Below, piece after piece: positions 1-8,030 of a stretch of 30,530 bases of DNA. Within the stretch, counting starts at the first letter, position 1, and each line of letters starts with the position of its first letter. Under the pieces are notes generated by a model, which did no database searches, had not been told where the DNA came from, and saw only the letters and a program-made list of their open reading frames with translations. The stretch spans positions 1-30,530 of the forward strand of contig JBGSHY010000027.1 in NCBI GenBank assembly GCA_041751995.1, given 5' to 3'. The position numbers and the translations under genes are program-made. This stretch comes from JANMEX01 sp041751995. Its GTDB lineage: Bacteria > Pseudomonadota > Alphaproteobacteria > Rhizobiales > Rhizobiaceae.

Positions 1-139
1 GGCAGATGTGTTTGACTACATCGAGCGCTTCTACAATCCGAGGCGCAGACACTCGACACTGGGATATCTCAGCCCGGTGGACTTTGAAAACAAAGTGGGA
101 TTAGCTTAACTCGGTGTCCGAAAAACCTGCAGCAGGCCA
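1..139 (+). mobile_element. 3' end of an IS3-family insertion sequence
   Basis: The window opens inside an IS3-family element. It contains the end of the transposase and a terminal sequence whose last bases read GGCCA at 135-139, that is 5'-TGGCC on the other strand, in keeping with IS3-type TG...CA ends. Bases beyond about 139 match the coding frame of the kinase gene on the minus strand, so 139/140 is the inferred insertion junction. The other end of the element and the target-site duplication lie outside the window. Confidence 0.7.
2..109 (+). CDS. IS3-family transposase OrfB, C-terminal end (partial)
   Basis: Frame 2 reads 35 residues to a TAA at 107-109. It includes the motif IERFYNPRRRHSTLGYLSP, typical of the C-terminus of IS3-family OrfB (DDE integrase-core, rve family), where the RRRHSTLGY block follows the catalytic glutamate. 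Only the end is present because the window starts inside the gene. The stop codon lies inside the IS terminus, just before the junction with the hybrid-kinase gene on the opposite strand. Confidence 0.85.
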   Translation, partial: ADVFDYIERFYNPRRRHSTLGYLSPVDFENKVGLA

Positions 140-3100
140 GATGTTGAGATCGGCGGCGATGTTCTTGCTAGGGTGGCCGGCAAGGACGAGGTCCATGATT
201 TCGCGCTGTCGTTCTGTCAATCCCTTGATGTGCTCAAACGCCGATTGACGCCACGCGTTGGCCTTGCTGGCATCTTTTGATTGTTCGAACACCCGTTCAA
301 TGCTGGCCAGAAGTTCTGGCGCTCCAATCGGTTTTTCAAAGAAATCAGCGGCCCCTGCTTTCATTGCCTCGACCGCCATCGGCACATCGCTGCGTCCGGT
401 GATCATGATCGAAGGCAGCGCTATATCCCTGTCATTCAGCGTCTGCAGAAGCTGGAATCCGTTCATGCCGGGAAGGTAGGCATCTACGAGCAGACAGGCA
501 TCAAGCCCGGCATGGCTGACCGAAAGGAATTCCTCGCTTGTGGCGAAATCGGCGACCTGAAATCCGTTCATCTCCAGAATGTCGCGCAAGGTAACGCGGA
601 TCATTTCATCATCATCGACAACGAATATTATCCTGCCGCCGTCATTGACGATTGGTTCCGGCTTCCTGACCGGATGCGGTTCAGCGGGGATGATGTCGCT
701 CGACAGCAGCTGATGGATCGCCTGCATCAGTTGCTTGAGCTTGACCGGCTTGTTCAGCTGAACACAATCTTCAAGCTCGATGCCGCGCGCCGTGCGGGTC
801 GAGATGTCGCCGGTCAGAATGATGACCGGGATCTGCCTGTTGAACCGTTCGCGCAGTTTTGCGGCGAGCTGAATGCCGTTCAGGCCGTTGGGCAGGTTGA
901 AATCGGCCATGATCAGGTCCGGAACAAACGCGCCGGATTTGACCAGACTGAGCGCTGCCGCGCCGTCTACGGAAGACATTGTCTGATAGCCTTCACCGAC
1001 CAGCAGCAATTCCAGCAGTTCCCGCACGTCCGGATCATCCTCAACGATCATGACGCGCCGCGCCTTTATCTCCGAAGGTGCAACAGGTTTGGCCAAAGGC
1101 GTGTCACGCTGCGAATCGATCAAAACCACATCATCAACCGGCAGTTGTATTTCAATAGCGAACATAGAGCCTTTGCCCAGAGCCGAACGGACGCGCACCT
1201 TGAACCCGAGCAGGCTCACAAGACTTTGAACAATGGACAGGCCAAGGCCAAGCCCGCGCCCGCGTTCGCGCGCCGGATTGTCGAGCTGATGATATTCCTC
1301 GAAGATGGTCTGCAGTTCGCTCTCAGGAATGCCAATGCCGGTGTCCCAGATTTCAATGCTGATGCTTCCCTTGCGGTGCCGGCATCCGAGCAGGATCTTG
1401 CCGCGCTTGGTGTATTTCAACGCATTGGACAACAGGTTGCGCAGCATCTGCTCCAGCAGACGCGGGTCCGTGTGGATTTCAGCGTTGCAGGACACGACCT
1501 TGAGCGTCAGACCCTGCGCCGTCGCATGGTAGCTGAAGTCATCATGAAGCCGCGTGAACAATTCGTTGATGTTGAAGCGTACCGGTTCTGGATGAACAGT
1601 GCCGGCCTCGATCTGGTTGATGTCGAGCAGAGTGCTGAGCATGCCGGACATGGCGGCGAGCGTCGTTTCAAAACGGTCGACAAGCTTCTTGGCTTTCTCG
1701 CCTTCGACCATGCTCGCCAAAAGGCCTTGCAGCAGGCTCAGCGTCTGCAATGGCTGGCGCAGATCATGGCTGGCGGCGGCAAGGAAGCGGGACTTTGCGA
1801 TGGTCGCTGTTTCGGCAACGCGTTTGGCGGCGCCCAGATCATCGGCAACATGCCGCCGCTCAGTGACATCGACAAAGGTGATGACCACGCCTTCGGTCGC
1901 GCGGTCCTGCGCCAGATAGGGGAGGATGCGCCGCAGGAACCACGAGCCGGACCGCGCCCTGATCTCGCGGTCTTTCGGCTGGCCGGTGGCAAGCACAATT
2001 CGGGCGTCATCCAAAAGATTGGTGTCGGACGCCAGTGAACTCAAATCCGAAAGCGGTCTGCCAATATCTCCGGCAATGACGTTGAACAGCGCCTTGGTGG
2101 CAGGCGTAAAGAAGCGGATGTGCAAATCCCGGTCGAGAAAGATGGTTGCGACGTTTGTGCTGTAGAGCACATTTTGCAGGTCGTTTGACGTGGTGCGGTG
2201 AAGGTCGAGCGTTTCCTGAAGCTGCGTGTTCAGCGCGGTCAACTCTTCGTTCAGCGACTGAAGTTCCTCCTTCGAGGTCAGAAGCTCCTCGTTGGCGGAC
2301 TGGTATTCTTCGTTGATGGAGGTTGCCTCGGCATTGACCGCAGCCTGCTCCTCATTGGATGCCTCCAAATTGCGGGCGGCCAGCGTGAGTTCTGAACGGG
2401 CGTCGGCGAGTTGGTGCTCGAGATTTTGAACCCTTTCAGTGTCATTGCCGACCGCATCCGCTGCGGCGGCCGTTGGCGCGCGCAGTTCGTCGGCAAAGCT
2501 GATGAGAACCAAATGCTCTGTCCCGTGCTGGACCGGCAGCGCATTGATGCGGAACGTTGGACCATTGCTGTCAGCACCGCCCATACTGCAGGAGAGATGC
2601 GCCTCTTGCCTGGAAGACCGGGCTCGCTGAATGACACCCCGAAGATTGCTGCGCAGCAACGGCGTCACCAGTGCCAGCAAGTCATTGGTCGGATAGCCGG
2701 ATGCGGGGCGCAGATATTTGTCTGTCGGCCCCATGGCAAACAGCCACTCATTCTTTTCATTGATCAACACCGCTGCAGGCGAGAAATTTTCGAGCACGAG
2801 GCGGCGGCACAGATCGCCGTAATCCGGTGCCTTTTCCGCCGAAGCGGCTTTTGCCTCAGGCAGATGCGCTGCCGGGCTTTTTTCCTTGGTCATAAATATC
2901 CCTGACGCTGGTTTGAAGTTTCCGTTCTTGCGGAAAAGCCGGGCGGCTTTCTGGACGGAGATGAAAATGGGGTTATTTGCGCCGCCAGCCGTTTCAGCGC
3001 TGCCAAGCAGCAACAGTCCGTCGGGCGCCAACGCAAAATGGAACAGGCCGAGCAGCCGCTTCTGTGCTTCCGGGCCCAGATAGATCAGCACATTTCTGCA

Positions 3101-4396
3101 CGAAATGAGATCAATGCGGGCAAAAGGCGGATCGACGAGCAGGTCCTGAACCGTAAATACAATCAAACCGCGCAGTTCCGGAGAGACCTGATAGCCGTCA
3201 TTCGTCTTGGCAAAATGCCTGCCCAGGCGTTCCGGCGACACTTGATCTGCAATGCTCGCCGGATATTGGCCCTCGCGGGCAAAAGCCACAGCCTCGCCAT
3301 CGACATCAGAGGCAAAAATCTGCGCCCTTGCAGGCTTTCCAACAGCTGCGCTTGCTTCAAGAATAAGCATGCCAAGCGAATAGGCCTCTTCACCGCTGCT
3401 GCAGCCGGCCACCCAGATGCGCAGCGGTCTTCCGTCGCCATGGCGGGCGATGAGCTCCGGCACCGTGTGCGTCTCGAGATAGTCAAAGACCTCCGGATCG
3501 CGGAAAAAACTTGTGACGTTGATCAGCAAATCCTGCGCAAGAAGTGCGGTTTCGGCTGGATCACCCTTGAGCCGTTCAAGGTAGGCCGCTATGTCCCCCG
3601 ATTTGCGGTCCAAGCCCATGCGCCGCTGGATGCGGCGAATGAGAGTGCCGGTTTTGTATTGGCGGAAATCATGGGCGGTCTTCTGGTGCAGCCAGTCAAT
3701 GATCCCGCCGATGTCTTGATCTGTGTCTGCGGCCTTGGGCGCCACTGGAGGCGCGGCATCCGATTCAGCTACATTGAAGTGCCGCATGACGGCAGCGGGC
3801 ACCTCCGCAATCTTGAGAATTTGATCAATGACACCTGTCAGAATCGCGTTGCGCGGCATGCCGCTGAAGGCAGCTTCCACAGGATCCTGCGCGATGGCGT
3901 AGCCGCCATTTTTCTTGAAAGGCAAAATGCCTGCGCTGCCATCCGCGCCGGTGCCTGAAAGGATGATGCAGGCCGCGCGCGCGCCGTCGGCCATTGCCAG
4001 TGAGGTGAGCAGGAAATCGAAAGGCAGCCTGACGCCTTGCCCAGAAGCCGGATCGGACAGGCGGAAAAAATTGTTTTCAACGGCGATATACTTGCCAGGC
4101 GCGATGACATGAACGTGACCGGCGAGCAGCGGCGCGCCGTCCTCGGCCTGTGTAACCGGCATTGGCGTATGGGTCGCAAGCAAAGGAACCAGCATGCTTT
4201 CATGTGTTGGTTCCAGATGCTGAACAATGATGAAGGCAACGTCAGGCGTGTCCTGCCAATGGTCAAGCAGGATACGGCAGGCTTCCAGACCGCCAGCGGA
4301 TGCGCCGATTGCGACGATTGGAAAATTGGCAGCGGCAAGCGTGCCGCCTTCGACAGGCAGCGGTATTAAGGTTCGGGGTGGGTTTCTACCCGGCAC
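101..4396 (-). CDS. CheB-CheR/PAS hybrid histidine kinase with two receiver domains, C-terminal HTH cut by an IS
   Basis: This is a 1431-residue, probably cytosolic, multi-domain signalling protein. Domains in order: CheB-type methylesterase (about 25-210; GASAGGLEA with Ser33, His60 in VQHLEPTH), CheR-type methyltransferase (about 225-490; SAM motif AGCSSGEEAYSLGM), a linker and first PAS-like region, a long Glu/Leu-rich coiled coil (about 690-770), a PAS domain, a HisKA domain (SHDLRQPLQ, phospho-His), an HATPase domain (N box NLLSNALKYT; G boxes DTGIGIP and GRGLGLGLSI), receiver 1 (MIVEDDPD; Asp in MADFNLP) and receiver 2 of FixJ type (VVDDDE; Asp in LVDAYLP). A LuxR-type HTH begins at LTERQREIMDLVLAG but stops after AADLNI. 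The last 12 residues (WPAAGFSDTELS) come from the IS terminus, so about 40 residues of the HTH are missing. The start appears to be GTG at 4396 without a strong Shine-Dalgarno. The CheB domain proper begins at about residue 26, so a start slightly downstream is possible. The phosphorelay may survive, but DNA binding should be lost. Confidence 0.88.
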   Translation of the reverse strand: MPGRNPPRTLIPLPVEGGTLAAANFPIVAIGASAGGLEACRILLDHWQDTPDVAFIIVQHLEPTHESMLVPLLATHTPMPVTQAEDGAPLLAGHVHVIAPGKYIAVENNFFRLSDPASGQGVRLPFDFLLTSLAMADGARAACIILSGTGADGSAGILPFKKNGGYAIAQDPVEAAFSGMPRNAILTGVIDQILKIAEVPAAVMRHFNVAESDAAPPVAPKAADTDQDIGGIIDWLHQKTAHDFRQYKTGTLIRRIQRRMGLDRKSGDIAAYLERLKGDPAETALLAQDLLINVTSFFRDPEVFDYLETHTVPELIARHGDGRPLRIWVAGCSSGEEAYSLGMLILEASAAVGKPARAQIFASDVDGEAVAFAREGQYPASIADQVSPERLGRHFAKTNDGYQVSPELRGLIVFTVQDLLVDPPFARIDLISCRNVLIYLGPEAQKRLLGLFHFALAPDGLLLLGSAETAGGANNPIFISVQKAARLFRKNGNFKPASGIFMTKEKSPAAHLPEAKAASAEKAPDYGDLCRRLVLENFSPAAVLINEKNEWLFAMGPTDKYLRPASGYPTNDLLALVTPLLRSNLRGVIQRARSSRQEAHLSCSMGGADSNGPTFRINALPVQHGTEHLVLISFADELRAPTAAAADAVGNDTERVQNLEHQLADARSELTLAARNLEASNEEQAAVNAEATSINEEYQSANEELLTSKEELQSLNEELTALNTQLQETLDLHRTTSNDLQNVLYSTNVATIFLDRDLHIRFFTPATKALFNVIAGDIGRPLSDLSSLASDTNLLDDARIVLATGQPKDREIRARSGSWFLRRILPYLAQDRATEGVVITFVDVTERRHVADDLGAAKRVAETATIAKSRFLAAASHDLRQPLQTLSLLQGLLASMVEGEKAKKLVDRFETTLAAMSGMLSTLLDINQIEAGTVHPEPVRFNINELFTRLHDDFSYHATAQGLTLKVVSCNAEIHTDPRLLEQMLRNLLSNALKYTKRGKILLGCRHRKGSISIEIWDTGIGIPESELQTIFEEYHQLDNPARERGRGLGLGLSIVQSLVSLLGFKVRVRSALGKGSMFAIEIQLPVDDVVLIDSQRDTPLAKPVAPSEIKARRVMIVEDDPDVRELLELLLVGEGYQTMSSVDGAAALSLVKSGAFVPDLIMADFNLPNGLNGIQLAAKLRERFNRQIPVIILTGDISTRTARGIELEDCVQLNKPVKLKQLMQAIHQLLSSDIIPAEPHPVRKPEPIVNDGGRIIFVVDDDEMIRVTLRDILEMNGFQVADFATSEEFLSVSHAGLDACLLVDAYLPGMNGFQLLQTLNDRDIALPSIMITGRSDVPMAVEAMKAGAADFFEKPIGAPELLASIERVFEQSKDASKANAWRQSAFEHIKGLTERQREIMDLVLAGHPSKNIAADLNIWPAAGFSDTELS

Positions 4397-5105
4397 GCCT
4401 GCAATTTTCGTTGAGCAATGCCGTCACGCGGACAGCGGGTTTCAATTGTAGCACGTTGCGGTCGGTATCAGCGAGGACAAAGAAGCCAGATTCTCTTCCG
4501 CTGCGCCATTGGCCGCCTTGCCGACAAATAATTGATGGCAACCGCAATTTGGTGAGAGTTTGCGCCCAAATTTTATCTTTCGGAAGGCCGCTTTCAGCCG
4601 CGACCTGCCTTGTGCCAACAACTGCCGAAAGCATAAAGCGATCGTTATGCATCCTATAAATGGATGAACGCTGTGGACCAATTCAGGGCGTTGGCGTGGG
4701 GTTCCAGATGTCAGGTTTGGCGGTAGTTATCCTGGCAGCGGTCCCTTCTCTGCCCCTTTGCCGACGACCGCAATGCGCCCCCATTTCAGACAATTAGGTC
4801 AGCTTTACCGCTTCCTGGAAGCAATCACTATGATCGTCAGGTTCAAATGATGGTTTGCCTTGGGGGGGGGCCGGCCCCATCTCGAAAATTCTAACAAAGA
4901 TTGCCGAACGGCGGCAACAGGACGTGAATCGCCCTGAACCCAAGTGAAAATTGGCCGCCAATCCCATGATGTCCAATCTGGAACGATTGGCTGTGTGAGA
5001 TTTTTCGAAGGTCTGTGAAAACCATGCTCCGTCCTGTCGCAGCACCTCTCAATTAGTTATGGCGGCTTCATCCAGGAGTTGACGACGGGCTGAACTCAGC
5101 CACAT
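4397..5105. other. Gene-poor region upstream of the hybrid kinase
   Basis: About 700 bases hold no gene I can support. Short overlapping minus-strand frames (4386-4652, 4442-4681, 4794-5045) have no recognisable motif and no good ribosome binding site. A run of nine G lies at 4862-4870, followed by CCGGCCCC. Two small inverted repeats sit about 230-260 bases upstream of the kinase start: CATAA...TTATG (about 4631-4648) and CATCC...GGATG (about 4650-4666). They could be operator-like, but nothing shows what binds them. The stretch runs into an IS remnant and looks like decayed sequence. Confidence 0.4.
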
Positions 5106-5250
5106 AACTCTTTCGCTTTCGCGCGGTGTTCGCGGGTTCATTTCTTGCCTTAGCCTGCCTGTTTTTGCGATGCCATTTTCATGGCGAATTCGCTGGGCGT
5201 GCGTTTGCCCAATGATGGATATGGTCTGCTTCGGTCGCAGTCCTCATTTA
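5106..5250 (-). pseudogene. Decayed IS3-family OrfB C-terminus and IS end
   Basis: The minus-strand frame ending at TAA 5150-5152 reads DCDRSRPYPSLGKRTPSEF, then AMKMASQKQAG. This is the conserved C-terminal tail of an IS3-family OrfB (usual form D-Y-N-x-x-RPHSSLG-x-x-TPSEFA). Upstream of about 5250 the similarity stops, so only the tail is left. The stretch 5106-5232 closely resembles 30405-30530, which is the end of a better-preserved copy with the tail NRPHSSLGKLTPSEFAMKMA. Substitutions such as N to S and H to Y suggest this copy is old and inactive. Confidence 0.75.
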
Positions 5251-5506
5251 ATGTAGTAATAAGGGTGCGGAATGCACGCTCCCTTGTCAGCGTTGCTCTT
5301 GGCGAGCGTTCTTTGCCAGTTCGACAGCGCGCCCTGCACTCGGTCGCATTATTCTGGGAAGCCAAACCTCACGACAGCGCCAATCGCGTTGTCTGCGTCG
5401 ATCTGCGCGGGCACCCTAAATGGGATCACCATTGGTTCGCCGCTCAACTTGAAAAACGTTTGAACTGGATGCCCGCAACCAATCACTCCGGATGTGAGAT
5501 TCCTAT
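5251..5506. other. Non-coding remnant sequence before the sugar operon
   Basis: About 255 bases lie between the IS tail and the first operator. Several short frames cross it on both strands, none with a start, ribosome binding site or motif I recognise. It probably contains remnants of whatever the IS replaced. Confidence 0.35.
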
Positions 5507-5520
5507 TGACAACGTTGTCA
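5507..5520. promoter_or_regulatory. LacI-type operator O1 (perfect 14-bp palindrome)
   Basis: TGACAACGTTGTCA is a perfect palindrome with a central CG, the layout expected for LacI/GalR-family binding. It overlaps a TTGACA hexamer (5506-5511) that could be a -35 element, with TATTCT at 5527-5532 as a weak -10 at a short 15-base spacing. Binding here would block transcription of the downstream lacI-like gene and operon, so autoregulation is likely. Confidence 0.75.
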
Positions 5521-5547
5521 TTTGGGTATTCTTTGAATTTTACGAGA

Positions 5548-5561
5548 TGACAACGATGTCA
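5548..5561. promoter_or_regulatory. LacI-type operator O2
   Basis: TGACAACGATGTCA repeats the upstream palindrome with one changed base. The centres are 41 bp apart, about four helical turns, so both sites lie on the same DNA face. That suits cooperative binding by a LacI-family dimer pair. O2 ends just before the ribosome binding site of the regulator gene. Confidence 0.7.
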
Positions 5562-5584
5562 TGACAGCTTTGGGAGGAGCAGTC

Positions 5585-6604
5585 TTGGTCACATTGCGTG
5601 AAGTTGCGAAGCGCGCCGGCGTTTCCATCAAAACCGTGTCGCGGATCGTCAATGACGATCCGGCCGTGCGTCCTGAGACGCGTGACGCTGTCCAGACTTT
5701 CCTCAAGGAAATGAACTACGTGCCCGATCAGGCAGCCCGCCTGATGCGCAGCGGCACGTCCAATATCATCGGCCTTATGACAGACGCCGTGGCGACCACG
5801 CCTTACTCCGTCGACATTGTGCGCGGTGCGCAGGCTGAACTGAAGCGCGGCCACAAGACGCTGCTGATCGCCAATACCGACGGCGATCCGGAACTGGAAG
5901 CCGAGTATTGGCGGATGTTCCGCGCGCAGAAGGTTGCGGCTGTCATTTACGCCGCGATGTACCACCGGCCGCAGTCGATGGGAAAACCCGATTTCAACGA
6001 GCCTATCGTTCTGGCCAACTGCTTTTCCAAAGAAGGCGGCCATGCGTCCGTCATCCCGGATGACGAGGCGGGAGGCTTCACCCAAGCGGAATATCTCCTG
6101 AAGCGCGGCCACCGCCGCATCGGCATCATCACGCTCAATCCGACCATTGAAGCGTCGATCCTGCGCGGCCGCGGCATGCGCCGGGCGTTTGGCATCACGG
6201 GCGTGCATTACAACGAAGACCTGGAGCGCGTCGGCTACACCGGATCAATCACGGATGAGAAGCTGATTGCTTTCGACGTCGCGGTTTCGATGTTGAAAAG
6301 CGCCAACCGCCCGACTGCCATCATCTGCGGCAACGACAAACTGGCGCTGCAGGTCTATTGCGCCGCGGCGCATCTCGGCCTGTCGATCCCTGCTGACCTT
6401 TCGGTCATGGGCTTCGACGATCTGAACGTCATTTCAGAATGTGTTTGGCCGAAATTGACCACGGTCGCCCTGCCCTATTTCGAGATCGGGCGGATGGCGG
6501 TCGAAATGCTCAACATCGCCAGCGAGGAAAAGCCGGGATGGGCGCCGAAGGTGCTTGTTCCTTGCCCGCTGGTTGAACGGGATTCCTGCCGCGCGCTCGT
6601 TTGA
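5585..6604 (+). CDS. LacI-family transcriptional regulator of the sugar operon
   Basis: About 339 residues. The N-terminal LacI HTH is clear (VTLREVAKRAGVSIKTVSRI, then VNDDPAVRPETRDAV) with the hinge-type segment MNYVPDQAARLMRSG, followed by a periplasmic-binding-protein-like sugar-sensing domain ending in the usual region (MGFDDLNVISECVWPKLTTV). I prefer the TTG at 5585: the Shine-Dalgarno GGGAGGAG (5572-5579) lies five bases before it, and the product then starts MVTLREV, as in the family. The in-frame ATG at 5561 overlaps operator O2 and has no ribosome binding site. The gene heads an operon of transport and glycosidase genes, and two palindromic operators lie directly upstream, so it probably represses itself and the operon until a sugar inducer is present. 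The inducer is unknown. Confidence 0.9.
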   Translation: MVTLREVAKRAGVSIKTVSRIVNDDPAVRPETRDAVQTFLKEMNYVPDQAARLMRSGTSNIIGLMTDAVATTPYSVDIVRGAQAELKRGHKTLLIANTDGDPELEAEYWRMFRAQKVAAVIYAAMYHRPQSMGKPDFNEPIVLANCFSKEGGHASVIPDDEAGGFTQAEYLLKRGHRRIGIITLNPTIEASILRGRGMRRAFGITGVHYNEDLERVGYTGSITDEKLIAFDVAVSMLKSANRPTAIICGNDKLALQVYCAAAHLGLSIPADLSVMGFDDLNVISECVWPKLTTVALPYFEIGRMAVEMLNIASEEKPGWAPKVLVPCPLVERDSCRALV

Positions 6605-6671
6605 GCGCGGCAGGGCAAGGAACTGGCTGCCATTGGGGTTGCCAGCGGGAATAACTAAAAGGGAGAAGGAA

Positions 6672-7967
6672 ATGTTGAAACTAACAAGGCGCGCCGCCAT
6701 CGCTGGGGCATTATTGGCCTCCACCAGCTTCACCGGTCTTGCTCTGGCCGCCGACCCAATCAAGGTCTGGCATCATGGTGGCCGCGGCGACGGTGAGCGC
6801 GAACGCATGGAAGCTTTGATCAAGGAATGGAATGCCGCCAACCCGGACATTCCTGCCGTTCTCGAAGTGCAGCCGGAAGGCGCGTACAACGAACAGGTCC
6901 AGGCTGCCGCAGCTTCCGGCGGTCTGCCGGATCTTCTCGATTTCGACGGTCCGAACTATGCCAACTATGTCTGGTCCGGCTATCTGCTGCCGCTGAACGA
7001 CATCGTCTCCAAGGAAACCCTGGATGACATGCTGCCGTCGCTCATTGCACAGGGCACCTATGCTCCGGATGGCAAATTGTATTCGCTTGGCGCCGGCGAT
7101 TCCGGCCTTGCAATCTGGGGCCGCAAGTCGCTGCTCGAAAAAGCAGGCGTGCGCATTCCGACCAGTGCTGAAGACCCGTGGACCATGGAAGAGTTCGAAG
7201 ACGCACTCGCCAAGCTCTCGAAGATCGAAGGCATCAAGTATCCGCTCGACATCAAGGCGAACTACGGCCAGGGCGAATGGTTCACCTATGGCTTCTCGCC
7301 GATTGTCCAGTCCTTCGGCGGTGACCTGATCGACCGTACGTCGTGGAAGTCCGAAGGCACGATCAACGGCGATGCCGCCGTCAAGGCCATGACCCATTTC
7401 CAGGGTTGGGTAAAGAATGGTTGGGTTGTTCCTGCTTCCGAAGGCGACGATGCCTTCTACGGCAAGAAGATCGCCGCGCTCTCCTTCGTCGGACACTGGA
7501 TGTGGCCTGCCCACTCCAAGGAACTCGGCGATGATCTCGTTTTGATCACCATGCCGAACTGGGGCGGCAAGCACGTCACCGGCAACGGCGGTTGGTGCTG
7601 GGGTATAACCAAGACTTCCGCACAGCCGGAAAATACAGCCAAGTTGCTTGAGTTCTTCCTGTCGACCAAGAATGTTGGCGACCTGATGCAGGCAATGGGT
7701 GGCGTTCCGGGCCGCAAGGCGGCAGCGCAGAACGTCGACCTTTACAAGGACGGTGGTCCGCTCAGCCTCTATCTGGCGCAGCTCAACGCCGGTCAGGGCT
7801 TCCCGCGCCCGGCCCACCCTGCCTACCCGACGATCACCGCATCCTTTGCCAAAGCTGTGGCTGACATCATTGACGGCAAGGACGTGAAGGCCTCGCTCGA
7901 TGAAGCTGCCAAGAAAATCGACCAGGACATCGAAGACAACAGCGGCTACCCGCCGTTCGGCAAATAA
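6672..7967 (+). CDS. Sugar ABC transporter, periplasmic substrate-binding protein (family 1)
   Basis: 431 residues. The ATG at 6672 follows the Shine-Dalgarno GGGAGAAGG. The first 27 residues are a signal peptide (basic MLKLTRR, hydrophobic AAIAGALLA, cleavage near ALA-ADP); the RR pair is only a weak twin-arginine candidate. The mature part begins IKVWHHGGRGDGERERMEAL, the start of extracellular solute-binding family 1 proteins such as the maltose and glycerol-phosphate binders. Tryptophan- and glycine-rich stretches such as GGKHVTGNGGWCWGI fit sugar stacking. It sits 67 bases after the regulator and just before two permeases, so it should deliver the substrate to them. The substrate is inferred from the downstream glycosidase to be a fructose-containing or related glycoside. 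Confidence 0.9.
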   Translation: MLKLTRRAAIAGALLASTSFTGLALAADPIKVWHHGGRGDGERERMEALIKEWNAANPDIPAVLEVQPEGAYNEQVQAAAASGGLPDLLDFDGPNYANYVWSGYLLPLNDIVSKETLDDMLPSLIAQGTYAPDGKLYSLGAGDSGLAIWGRKSLLEKAGVRIPTSAEDPWTMEEFEDALAKLSKIEGIKYPLDIKANYGQGEWFTYGFSPIVQSFGGDLIDRTSWKSEGTINGDAAVKAMTHFQGWVKNGWVVPASEGDDAFYGKKIAALSFVGHWMWPAHSKELGDDLVLITMPNWGGKHVTGNGGWCWGITKTSAQPENTAKLLEFFLSTKNVGDLMQAMGGVPGRKAAAQNVDLYKDGGPLSLYLAQLNAGQGFPRPAHPAYPTITASFAKAVADIIDGKDVKASLDEAAKKIDQDIEDNSGYPPFGK

Positions 7968-8030
7968 CTGACAAGACTGGCGGCGGGAGACATTCCGCCG
8001 CCAACAACCAAAAGAACTCAGGAGGTTGCG

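Noticed and set aside
281..2038. 585-codon plus-strand open frame
   Set aside because: It lies wholly antisense to the hybrid kinase, whose domains are unmistakable. The frame is a shadow of high-GC codon use.
3038..3958. 306-codon plus-strand open frame
   Set aside because: Antisense to the CheR/CheB part of the kinase; no motif of its own.
4386..4652. 88-codon minus-strand frame upstream of the kinase
   Set aside because: It overlaps the kinase start, lacks a spaced Shine-Dalgarno and has no recognisable motif.
6711..7817. 368-codon minus-strand open frame
   Set aside because: Antisense to the binding-protein gene, which has a signal peptide and family motifs.
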